DNA of 64,000 bases from NCBI RefSeq assembly GCF_031755915.1, contig NC_083385.1, positions 1,409,001-1,473,000 of the forward strand. Direction: 5' to 3'. Made by a program: the position numbers and the translations under genes. This document shows, piece after piece, positions 37,536 through 48,930 of the stretch (position 1 is the stretch's first letter; each line of letters begins with the position of its first letter). Under the pieces are notes generated by a model. That model did no database searches. It was not told where the DNA came from and worked only from the letters and a program-made list of their open reading frames with translations. The stretch is from Ziziphus jujuba. Taxonomy: Eukaryota; Streptophyta; Magnoliopsida; Rosales; Rhamnaceae.

Positions 37536-39029
37536 TCAAAAACCATGATTACCGGTTCTGGAAGTGAAGATGGGGAATTCATGTGAAGACGAAGTTGGCA
37601 TAGAGATTGAGAGCCTGGTTGTGGAAATAGACCCACTGTTTGATGATTTATCATCCAAGTCAAGCCATGAATCTTTGTCTTTTACTGGCCATTCATCGAA
37701 GAAGCGGTGCATGGTTCTATTTTGGGTTTCTTCTTTTCTCTCCATTTCTGTGTCGTTGCCGTTGAATACATAGGACGAGTAATTCTGCTGCTGCTGATAA
37801 TGATGATCTTGTTTGTGGCGGCTTTGAAGCTGCAAGTAATTAGAATATTGCTCATTCTGTAAACCAGAGCAGTTTCTCTGTTTCGAAGAAGAACAACTCA
37901 TTGTCAGTGGTGTTAGTTTCCACGACGATTGATCATCTAAAGATGAAGAAGAAGAACCACCAGAGAAGCGTCTCACATTTCCCGATGGTTCTTCTGAAAA
38001 GAATACATGCTCATGATCCACCTCCTCTTTCATCCCATAAGCGTACCTGTTTCTTCTTCCCAATAAACAAAACAAAAATAAATAAAGGACAAATTGATAT
38101 TCAAAGAAAAGGAGAACAAAAAATGAGTGGTACATATATATATGTATGTATAACTTTTAAGAGAGCTTAATTTTTAAGATTAAAAACAAAAACCTGCTGT
38201 AATCTGCATTATGAGTCTGGGAATAAGATCCAGAATCCAAAAGAAGGGAAGTTGTACTGGTGTCATGATGCTGAGGTGACAAACCAAACCCAGGATGCCT
38301 TGAAGAAGAAGAAGATGATGACGACGAATGATTATAAAGAAAAGGGTGATCAATATGATGAGAGTTGTAAGAGGGAAGCGAAGAGAATGAAGAAATGGAA
38401 GAACGAGAGGTGGGCGTTAATGCTGCAGAGAGGTTTTTGGTGATTGATGAGATGTTGGTGGGTGTTAATGATGGATTTGATATCATTGAGTTGGTTGATG
38501 ATGTTGATGTTGTTGTTTTCAGAACTTCCACAGGCTTTCTTGAACGGTTTTTGCCTCTGTGCATGTGCCTCTCACAGTATTTCGAATCTGGAAATGCCTC
38601 TTTTGAGCATCTCCATTTTTTCCCATCTGTTCTTCTGCACCTTCCAGGCTCTGGGTCTATCTTCCTTCCCATACCCATCTGGAAACAGTTCCACCCAACT
38701 GCACCCACAGGAACAACCCCTATAATCTCTTTTTCATCAGACCTTAAAACTAATGCCTAAATCAACTCCAAGTTTTTGCAAAACAAAATCATACATATAC
38801 ATATAGAATAGGGTAAGACAAAAGAGGGTCTAGTTAGCTTACTATGTTGAGGGTGGTGAGGAAAGAGCTTTGAAGGCATTGCAGAGTCCAAGTAGCTTCT
38901 TTTGATGCTGAAGAGAAGATCAGGTGGGATTGGGATGCCAGAGACCATGTATTTGAAGATTAGAGCTTGGTGTTCAAGTTCTTGCCACTGAGATGCAGTG
39001 AATGGAAACCTGTTCCTTCCACTCATCAT
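37536..39029 (-). CDS. GRF: growth-regulating factor (GRF5/6-like transcription factor)
   Basis: Three exons on the minus strand (39029-38843, 38698-38194, 38052-37536) encode 402 residues. The QLQ domain (about residues 8-43, [19 protein letters not shown]) binds GIF co-activators. The WRC domain (about 76-119) has a basic stretch and the C3H set C83, C93, C104 and H107, and binds DNA. A Ser-rich middle and a C-terminal FFDEWP-type segment follow. GRFs promote cell proliferation in leaves and other organs. The start is the first of two adjacent ATGs; the [10 protein letters not shown] start matches short-N-terminus GRF5-type members. The WRC exon carries the miR396 site. The exon 3 acceptor is a tandem AAGAAG, so isoforms of 402 and 403 residues are possible. 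The member number is a guess. Confidence 0.93.
38526..38547 (-). promoter_or_regulatory. miR396 target site in the GRF WRC exon
   Basis: The minus strand reads CCGTTCAAGAAAGCCTGTGG (then AA), the conserved site for miR396 found in most angiosperm GRFs, with the usual single-base bulge relative to the miRNA. It encodes the NRSRKPVE residues just after the WRC domain. miR396 limits GRF levels in mature tissue. Confidence 0.88.
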
Positions 39030-39253
39030 TGAATAGAAAAAAAAAAAAAAGAAAAAAAGAAGAAGAGGAGGAAAAAAAAAAAAAAAAAGAAAAGAAGAAG
39101 AAAGCTTGAAAAGAGAAGTAAAGAAAGATGAAACCAAAACTAGTTTCAGAGCTTACACTGTGTAGTACTGAAAGAGAGACAGGTTCAGAGGAAAATAGAG
39201 AAGCAAGGGTGTTGTGTGATTAATTACTAGAGAGGGACTTTGGAGTAGAGTAG

Positions 39254-39265
39254 GTATATTTATTT
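39254..39265 (-). promoter_or_regulatory. probable TATA box of the GRF gene
   Basis: On the minus strand the sequence AATAAATATACC lies about 225 bases before the GRF start codon. It is the best TATA-like element there and would give a leader of about 200 bases. The leader contains purine-rich tracts (39038-39098 region). A (CT)n microsatellite lies just upstream at 39343-39373. Confidence 0.4.
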
Positions 39266-41557
39266 CAGGGACCATTGAGCTGCAGAATCTTCTGTACATG
39301 GATAAAACTAATGGTTCTGATTATAGTGCTGCATGCCACCTCCTCGCTCTCTCTCTCTCTCTCTGTCTCTCTGCTCATATTATGACTGCACCTCTCTGTT
39401 GCTTCTGCTTCTGCAGCTAAGCTGCCTCTGTGGCAGCTCTTGTCTCTGACATCTCTACGGAAACCCATAAACTAAAGGAGAGACTTAACTTTAAAGGAAA
39501 TAATAATTGAAAAGAAGGAAGAGAAAATCGTATATATAATAATATTATATATGAGACTGTCTACAAGAGTTGGTGTCTGAAGCCAATGCTGGTCTGATGA
39601 GATTGTACGGTTTGGGCTTTTACTGCTACTAACTCTTTTACTTTTTCTGTTCCTTTACCTCAGAACCCAGTACCCCCACTTATATTTTGACCTTTTTCAA
39701 TTTGGGAAATTTAGAAAATGAGTGATTCAGAGTTGGAGCTCTTTTAGGTTCTGATAAAACTGTAACCCTTCTAACTTTTTTAATTTTTTTACTCTCTTTC
39801 ATTTATTATCAAACATCCTTTTGTTTTTGTTTTTGTTTTCAAATGCTCAGATTTACAGAAGGGTTATTTGTTGGTTTGTTGGTTTTGCTTGCCTTTTTTC
39901 TGAACAAACTACTTTGCATGTAAACCATTTTTAAAGAGTGACTGAACCCTTTGATTTAACCTTTTATGATTATGGTCATCACTCAACCAGAGGATTAAGC
40001 ATATAAAAAAATCTGAAAGACTGACCCATTCAACTCTTTTGTTTCCGTGTAACTGGTCGTGCTGTATTTTTGATAGATCATAGAATTAACCCACATAAAA
40101 GATTCCATCTTCTGGGTTTTCAGAAAAAAGAAAAAGAAAAACTTTAGTTTAGAATCAGATTATGAAAATCAACATCAAGCCACAAATCCCTTCAACTGGA
40201 TTTGAATAAAAGCAAGAAATCTTAGAGAAACAATCTTCTTTCGAAAAAACAAAAAAGCAGTAGCCTTTTTTCTGCATGTGTGGTCAAAGCTCATAGAGGA
40301 TGATGAGTGGCTTTGAGATGGGCTTTGAGTTCAGACAGACAACAGGTAAAAAAAAAAAAAGGGCATTTGAGTCAAAATGAAAAGGAGAGTTGTTTGGTTG
40401 CATTAAATTCCCGGAGACTATTCTTGTATTGTAAACTTGGCTGATGTAGAGACTACAGAGTAGTGCACTCTGTGGCACTGTTCCTATTCCCTGGCAGGTC
40501 CCCAAACGCAGCAAACCACCTTTTTTTGGTACTAAGACCCCACTCCTCCCCAAAACCTCTCTCCCCAGGTGCATTTTACTGTATAAATTCCCTTTTCAAA
40601 TTTCCTCTTAAGCCTTGGTGGCCTCACTGTCCCTACATTATTATTTCACTTACACTTCACTTCTAACAATTAATACTTCTTCTTTCGCTCATTTTATAAT
40701 CCCACTTCCCTTGCTTTAATCTTTATTATTATTTTTCCTAACCAGAAGGCAAAATTCGCCAAACCATGACTCAGCATGGTAGAACTCGAAGGAGTAAAGT
40801 TTTCTTTCCTTTTTCTTTCTTTTATTTTCTAAGTCCATTTTCAACATTTCAGAGAACTTAAAAGCAAAGTCAATTCACTGACTCTCACGTCCTATCTTTA
40901 CAAAAACGCAAAACATTTTCAAGATAACGGATGGTCCAGAGAGCAGAGTTATGCAAGTAACAAGGTTTAGAGGTGATTCTAAAGAGTTACCCCACTTTTA
41001 AACCCAAATCCACTTTTATTTTTTTTTCCCTCTTTTAAACCAAGGAATCCAAGCCCATAGCAGTACACTTTCTTAAGAAATTCTTATAGTTATAGCTTCA
41101 CTAGAAGGGTTTGATGCCGAAACCTAAAGTTTCAGAGTTGAATCAACCAGATTTTAGACTAACAAATGATTGGCTTTTTACAAATCTCAGATTCTCTATG
41201 CTAAAAGAAGAATAGAAATTTGCGACTGAAAAATTAGTCTCAGTTCAAATGGAATAAAGTTTTCACCTTTTTTTTTTTTTATCTTTTCCCAAAGTGCTAA
41301 TCCTGTCCGCATGTTTTGGAATATGGATTTTGAGATGTAGAATGTTACAAAAATGGCTAGCCTCTTCAATATATAATGAAAACAAACCGTATGTACAAGT
41401 TAAGAGTGATAATACAAAGGGCAGCAACATTACGAGCAAGGGAAAATTTCAACATACAAAGTCATATAATTTAATACATTATGCATCACTGAACTTACGT
41501 TCAAGTTACAATATGAGGGCACAGACTATATGCTAAAATCTTTAATTGGCTCTATAC
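39266..41557. other. GRF upstream region and DENN gene 3' flank
   Basis: No gene was supported. The region contains the GRF distal promoter, with a CT-rich microsatellite at about 39343-39373 and T-rich DNA. The last 300 bases are probably 3' UTR of the minus-strand DENN gene. The minus-strand frames 39265-39468 and 40284-40574 show no recognisable domain. Confidence 0.55.
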
Positions 41558-44500
41558 TCATTCCTTCTGAAAGAAAGATAGAACAAGATCTGTATGTACG
41601 GAAAAGAGTTGTGTGTCCAGAAAAAGCTGCATTACAATTGGACAAACATTAAGCCAAAAGAAAAAACTAATTATCAGTATGTCTTCCAGGTAATATTTCC
41701 ACAACTTAAACAGTAACAACAAGAAAACAGATATGAATCGAGAAAATCTATCAAAATAGTCACTTGCACAGAATAACAAGGTTTAAAAAAAAAGGGATTC
41801 ACCAAAAACAAAAGGTCAAAACGGGGGTAAATAGCAAGCTTATTGTCTCAACAATTTAAAGGAACCTCATAGGTCTTTGATCAAAACATCCTAAACACAT
41901 GCCAACAAGAATACAGAAACAAACACCTGGGTCTTTGAATGACAATGGTCCTAAGTTAAGAATATGGCACTGGGATGTCTCTCCCAGTGCCTAGGTTCAT
42001 TCTATTTTCTTAACAATATATCACCAATACGAGAAGTGTGTCAAATTTAAATTAGAGAAATACAAAATTATGTGGGCAAAACACACCTTCATAAATGGTC
42101 GATCGCGACTAGGGAATGAATCAATGAAACTCTCCTTTAAAAGCAAGGATACCTGTACATTCGAGAAAAAGTAAGCTTGGACTCTACAGAAGCCTCAGGA
42201 GCCACCAATGGGAGACATACTAACCTTATCATCATTGGACTGTACATTTGTAATTGTATGTGAACGGAGGTTAGAGCAAAGAGAATCCAAGTAACTTCTT
42301 AACACTGTTAGGAAACCCTTGGCAGCTTCAATCTAGATGGAACAACGAAGTTTGTGAATACAACACTGGAGTTCTTTTAAGAGAAATAAAGAGAGAAAAA
42401 CAGAGGAGAGAAATGCATACGTTGTTCCTAACAAAACTCTAGAAAATGACTTTTACAGAATAATCGAACAAGAAAAGCAACATTGTATATACACAAAGGA
42501 GACAAGCGCACCTGTACATCAGTGCATTCATATACAGGCCTTTTCTTCCCCAAATAACTTTCTCCCACAAGTTTTGCATGATATGGACTTAAGGATGAAA
42601 ATAATTCCTTCTGTTGTGGCAGTTGAGGTATAGTAGGTGCCTTCACCTATTATATCATCCAATTGGGAAAAAAAAAGGGTCAGATATAAGGAGGCTAGAA
42701 GGGTTTTACACAAGTCTTAATGAATGTCGTTCATCAAGGAAATGTAATAGATTTAATTGAAACCATTTCTTAACAGGTGATTAATGTTATTAACCATATA
42801 TTGAAAGCTTAAATAAACCTATGAGCACATTCAGTAAACAGATAGTCCATTAGATCTGAATATTGTAGCATTAGATAACAACTGAAACATAGTACTTACC
42901 TGGTTCTTGTTGGCATCAACTAGAATTACATTGGATAACTTTGACTGTACTTCATTGGTTTTGTTCTTTACGCCAACCTATTGAGAAGAATTGATTGTCA
43001 GTACCTAATCAGACATCCGAATAAAAATCCAAACCCAAAGAAAGAATGAATATGACGAGTAGCATAACAAACTATACTAGAGCATAAATAATAGAAAACG
43101 TATTAAAAAACTAACAATGTAGGGAACAGGTGCATCCAAAAAGTCCAGCATGTCATTTGGTAAAACCTGAAAAGATGAATGAGAAACAACAGTTAAAGAG
43201 CAAGAGTAATGTACTCATTTATTTTACATAGAAACTTCTTGCTAGAGAAAACCATACCGGCATAAGTAGACTTTGCCACTGATATGGACGGATTAGAGGG
43301 ATAACTGACAATACTAGAGCAGATAAAGTACCCTGCATATCAAAGTAATTTTAATGATAAAAGTAGTTAGTACTTCTTCATGAAGGGAAACAAATAAATT
43401 AAAATGAATAAATAAATAAATAAAAATGATTCGCATAAAATTATTGAAATTTTTTTGCTATTAAGTGCAAGTAACTCCCAAATCTAGCTTTAAATTTTGA
43501 AAAATTAGCAACATGATCTAGTTATTACTAAACATAATATGATCTACTAATAACTCCAAGACTAGCAGCATGTCACTCTTGCCTATTGCATGAGCCCAAG
43601 GACTTATGTGCCAGAATATATCAAGAGGCACCATGATTTTGATTGGAGCCATCCAAAGCTAGCTTAACATTTTTTAAGTACTCAAAACTCACATCAAGAT
43701 AGCAAAACACTCAACTCCAAGGGTGGTGGAAGAATAGCTTCACTTCAAATACACACTAAGCAACGTTTAAACAATTGAACACATTCTTCTGAAATATGTG
43801 AGAGCAAAAGAAAATCCAAGGAGACCAATAACCATTATAAACTCGATATGAAAAATGACTCATACCAAATTGGAACAGATCACCACAATCTGCTTCTCCA
43901 ACAGGGCTCCTGCAAACAATGTCAATACCTGCAAAGTGAGAGAGAATCAATAATCCAGTTCAGTCACCAAGTAGGCCTCTCAGACAACAAAACTATTTAT
44001 TCTCGGAACTAAAAACAGAAGTAGCCTGATTAAACATTTGTTTTGCTATTGCCACAGTACAGTAGATGACTGAAGACTAAAGAGGAGTCTTTCATCCTTT
44101 AAATATCCAACTCCCCCTTCACACTTAGTAGACATATAATTTAGTAGACATACAATGTGCAGGATGAATATTCCCGCCGGTTCACATTCACAGATGCTAC
44201 ATATACAAGCATACACACTGAAAATAATCAAATCTCATAGAGTCATCCTGATCCTTAACAACAACTCAATTGGGTAACACTGGCCTATGAAAAGGAAAAA
44301 TATATTGGCAAAGTGGAACGTAGATAAATGCACAATATAAAGATTCATATAATTAATCAAAACAGCAAAGAGCTGATTTCAAAGTTGGGCCAGTAACTTA
44401 CATATTCAAGTCGCAAGGAGCCACATATGCATGCAATAGCCCATATTGATAATGCACTTGCTTCCTCTTCTGCCAAAAGTGCACTGTGTGCCTGACAAAA

Positions 44501-47500
44501 CCAACAAACTTTATGAGATTTTGAATGAGCAACAAACTCTAAAATGAGCAATAAAAAGTGCAAAAAAGTATCAGATAACAAAGGAAAAAATTGGGCCAAA
44601 TGCACCACAAACATAAAATTGGAGTAAGGTATAACCATAATCTACCTCAGCATATTCCAAACTTGAATTGCATGACCTCAAATCAATAGTTGAACCAGCA
44701 ACATGAATAAAAGTTTTTTCTGGTCTATGATATTCCAAGGGATGCAGGTGCTCCAGAGGATGAAATCTGAGTGTTGACCCCCTTGTAGGGCAACATAACC
44801 GGTAATACTCGCATATAATCTGTAATGACCCATGGTTATTTGCCTGTAAAATCAGGAGAAAAGGAATATCAACTGTCAAGAGACAATATAAGTCACAAAC
44901 TACCGTTTCAAAGAGCTTCAAAAAAACAAAAAAAAATCCACAGTCGAAAACAAAAAACCATTCTTAACCTTGGCCCATTCAAGAATATCAATAAGGTCAC
45001 TGGATTCATCTTGGCCAGAGAAAGATGCCTCTTCCGTTTCAGTATCATCAACGTCACTCCGAAAATTCCTGTCCTCACTAGGAGAACCCTGAAAACTGTA
45101 TAAAACATCATTTTAGATTCTTGGTTACAACAACATAGAGTCACCCAGGTTTTACCTAGAAGGATTTACCTGGAAGAAGATTCAGAGCTTTCGTACTGAT
45201 AATGGCGAAGGAGTGGAAGAACAGCATTTGGAAATCGTCTTTCCAGTGCTTGCTTGTTCGTTACAAACTCATCCACATAGACATCACAGTTTTCAGCATT
45301 TGCAGTACCAGATTCTCTTCTGGCCGTTACAATCTGAGTTTCATTTTTATGGTCAGCTGGAAGAATATCATCACTATTTATGCCTTTCTTCACTAAGTGT
45401 GTATCCCCGTCAAGCAATTGATGCTCTAAGTGACTTCCATCATCTGTAACTCTTCCATGTGTAGAATCTCCCAGTTGGGAAAACTCCTCTGTACCATTAA
45501 CCATGTCCTCCGCAGCTCTATCATCACTATCTGAAGTTTCTTCTGTATTTTCTTCCGAACTTTCTTCTTTCATATAATCCTCTGGGGATTCTAAATCTAA
45601 AAGATTGATACCTTTTGTTAATCTTTCTAGCCTTTCTTCTGTGAATATGCTGAAGAAAAGTAGCAAAAATGTCAAATAAAAAAAATACATCAAAAAGAGA
45701 AACATAAATCGTATTGTTTGAATATAATAAAGAATATGTTTGGCCAAACACTAAATGAAGCTGAATCTTCTAAATCAAAGCAAGCATTTCTATCCCTAGC
45801 CAGCCTTTATATAATGCTTCTTCAAAAGTATTGAACAAAATATAGAGACAAACCTGTTCAATACACCAAAATGCAACTCAAAGAAAGGTAGCCTTGAGAG
45901 AATACAATAACATCTGCGAGTGGTTAGTATATGGCGGCTCAGAGATGGATAGGAAGGTTGTTTATCTGAAATTATGGAAAGCAATCCGGAAGGTTTTTGT
46001 ACTAGTTCTTCGACTAACACACAGCATCCATATAACGTTGAATCATCAGCAACCTACAAAGCCAATATTGCATTAGAATGGGTCCTCACAGGAAAGAAAA
46101 CAGAGAATCCTAAAGATCAAGCTAAAAGATTGTATCCATACAGGAAAGAAAACAGAGAATCCTAAAGATCAAGCTAAAAGATTGTATCCATGCAGTCATG
46201 CAAACAAAGCAAAAACCTTTAAAGGACATGGGGTCTGCAGCTCAAACAGCAGATAACACTTTCGAAAAAAGTCTTACTATAAAACAGGAGGATGTAAATA
46301 CATATGCAAGAGTATAGAAAGAATATGAGACAGCATTTTGTATATTACCTGCAACCGGAACACAAAGGACAGATCGCTTTGTTTAAGGTGCTCCTGCATT
46401 ATTTTATCACCAATGAAATAAGTATCTGACAAGTAATACCTCAACCCAGTAAATTCATAGCTATGTTATACACAAAGTAAACATGGTGGCTGGTTGGTAG
46501 ATCTGTATAAGATGACTGGTTTGCTCAAAATGGTAAATGTCAGCAATCCCAAGTAGTCTAAGGTCATCAAGTTAATAAAAGGTAATCTATCTGGTCATCA
46601 GGACAAAACAAACCAAACATGGTCATTTGTACCAGGACCTTATAACCGTATGAAGACAAAAACTTGGAAAACATAAATAATTACAATGGGTATGAACATG
46701 TGGGGAGGGAACTTGAAAAGAATTTTCAAACTGATAATAGGAGGTCTCTGTAGCATAATACCTGCCCGAGAAGTATCTCATTTAACTCACTCATGGAAGG
46801 AGATCTCTCAACAGCATGAACCTGAAATTAAATTCACAAATCATAGGACATGTCATAAGAAACAAACCAATAATAGAAAAAGATATAAGGAAAAAGACCC
46901 GTCAAGTAAAGACCCAACCTCTAGACCTCCAGGGAAGCAAAATGAAAGAAGATCCTTGTATTTAAGAGGCAGCTGCTTTTCCGGAGGGTAAACAAATAAC
47001 ACCTGGAAGTAAAAACAAATATACTCATATCCAATTACTCGAAACACTTTCTCAAACCAAAATGCAAACAAAGAGCGCATTTTAGCATCAAATATCCCAA
47101 CCTGAGGTTCAATATTGGCTTCTACACGTGTTTGGTAACTAATGGCACTTCTCAATTTTCCAGAACCTTCAGATTTTCTTGCAATATATTGCCTTTCCAG
47201 TGCCTGAATGTCACAATTAGGGTGAAGCCCAACAACTACCATGCTCTCAAAAAGTCTTGTTGGCTCCTTTAAAGACCTATGATCCTGCACATTTATATAA
47301 TAAAAATAAACACTATAACTAGAACTTTGCCAACTCTAATTTTATAAGGCACCGTACTATGAGATCTGAAAAATGAACAAATGAAAAAATGAAAAAAGGA
47401 ACTGCCTAAGCATTCACAAAAACCACTTTCAAGCCATGATCCAAAAACAATGCACAGTTTTTTTCATTCTCAGATGAATAACTCAAGAATAAAGTAGTCG

Positions 47501-47830
47501 ACTTTAAACAAAAAAGCATACCAAGTACTGCAACTGAAAGTTAGCCCATTGACGCTTCTGGCTAGTCAGAACTTCTGGGTTGTAAGTTCCTGACTTTACT
47601 TGAGGAGGCTGTGAGAAGCCTTTCAGGATTCTGGCAACTTGGCGCTGTATCTTTTGGAGTTGGCTTCCACCATTTTCATCTTTTGATGAAAATACCACAG
47701 ATGGCCTAGGAGAATGAGCCGCAGTGGCAGCAGCAGCTGCAGCAGCGACAGCTTTGGCCACATCTTCTGTTGTTTGCATAAAAAATGAAGCACCCCAACT
47801 AGGACTACCTGATTCTTCGCTCTTAGTCAT
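41558..47830 (-). CDS. DENN (AEX-3) domain-containing protein, likely Rab guanine nucleotide exchange factor
   Basis: Eighteen coding exons on the minus strand: 47830-47522, 47284-47102, 47002-46919, 46821-46762, 46393-46349, 46053-45854, 45649-45170, 45095-44969, 44843-44646, 44491-44402, 43928-43866, 43332-43258, 43166-43116, 42977-42900, 42646-42512, 42332-42225, 42152-42087 and 41626-41558. They encode 806 residues. The N-terminus has a poly-alanine run. The uDENN part (LFESMVVVGLHPN, VLFVYPPEKQLPL) is followed by an acidic Ser/Glu-rich insert (exon 7, about residues 294-453). The DENN core follows (LIDILEWAK, HPLEHLHPLEYHRP, LFAGALLEKQIVVICSNL, LIRPYQWQSLLMPVLPNDML, FLDAPVPYIVGV). DENN proteins usually activate Rab GTPases in membrane traffic. 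The closest plant group is the uncharacterised At5g35560 type rather than SCD1. All phases close, so it appears intact. Confidence 0.9.
46089..46192. repeat. perfect tandem duplication in a DENN-gene intron, 2 x 52 bp
   Basis: The 52-base unit starting CAGGAAAGAAAACAGAGAAT occurs twice back to back, with one difference at the last base. It lies in the intron between coding exons 5 and 6 and just upstream of exon 6 in plus coordinates. The near-identity points to a very recent event. Confidence 0.95.
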
Positions 47831-48791
47831 TCTAAGTCTTGCTCCTGTCAAAAAATAAAAAATAAAAAATGAAAAACAGAAAAATTTTGTTCTGAACAAT
47901 CTAATAATCGTCCCCGTTAGATTTTAATTTTTAAGAAGTAACTAAGACATCAGTATCTGCAAACCCCAATAACTATTAATTCCTTATCACCCAGAAAATC
48001 TCCCGATTATACCCAAAAATAAAAACTCAGTAATCGATTGTGTTCAGCTCAAACATTCTTCAAGACGGAAACTTTCAAACAATCATTTGTCAAGCTACAA
48101 ATAAAAAATTTAATAAAATAGCAAACTTTAATCTCTAATTATCTCATCCCAACCGCTTCCCAAGCATTTCTTTCATATCTAACCTCGTACAGAGTTTCCC
48201 TACTTCCTCTGCATACAGCGACACAGACATGACATAAGCTTTAAGCTTGCGTGTATATACACAGTATCAAAGACATTCTTCCTATGGTGGTTTTGATCTT
48301 ACCTATTAATCAAACCCAAGATGAAATTTTGCTCGAAAAGCAAATAAGATTCGATATTATTTTTGGTTCTTAAAATCGATCCGTTTAACTTTGTTCTGTA
48401 CAGCTATTTTCAGTTACATAAGCTCAGCAACCCCTCAACGCCGCCCCACCTCCTTAAAAATAAAAAAATTGAAAAAATAAAAACAACAAATTTCTATGTC
48501 ATCTACTAAGCACGAATTTTACAACTGAATCTCTAGAAAGATTTTTAGCACACCAATCAACAAGAAAAAAAAAAATTAAAATCTATGGTATTAAAAAAAA
48601 TAAGATCACAAATATATATATATATATATATATAATATTAAGTAAAGGGGAAGATTATAATTCAAAGGGATAAAGAAAAAGAGAAAAAAATTTCCATAGT
48701 CGGGTTAAAAAAAGCAGCTGAAAGACGAAGAAATTGGATGCAACACAAAAATAACAGCTACACCCATATAGAACTAACGAAATGAACTCAC

Positions 48792-48930
48792 CTCTGAACA
48801 ACCTTAAACTTGAAGAGACAGAGAGAGAAAGAGAATTTTAGAGAGACAAAGCTAAACAGAGAAAGAGAGAGCTCAGGCGGCCATAACAAAGCTTTTTTTC
48901 TTCTTCTGCTGGACGAGTTTCTCAAAGGTA
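48792..48930 (-). other. 5' UTR exon of the DENN gene
   Basis: On the minus strand a CT-rich leader ends in CAGAG|GTGAGT, a strong donor (exon end 48792). A matching acceptor TTTTTTGACAG|GAGC lies at 47845-47846, 14 bases before the start codon. This implies a leader intron of about 950 bases. The upstream limit of the exon is approximate. CT-rich leaders with a first intron are frequent in plant housekeeping genes. Confidence 0.55.

Noticed and set aside
39265..39468. Upstream open frame of GRF
   Set aside because: It lies mostly upstream of the probable TATA box and includes a (CT)n microsatellite; no sign it is translated.
44908..45144. Alternative acceptor for DENN exon 8 at TTTTCAG|GGTT
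   Set aside because: It shifts the frame; the upstream TATACAG acceptor keeps the DENN core frame (GSPSEDR ... LIDILEWAK).
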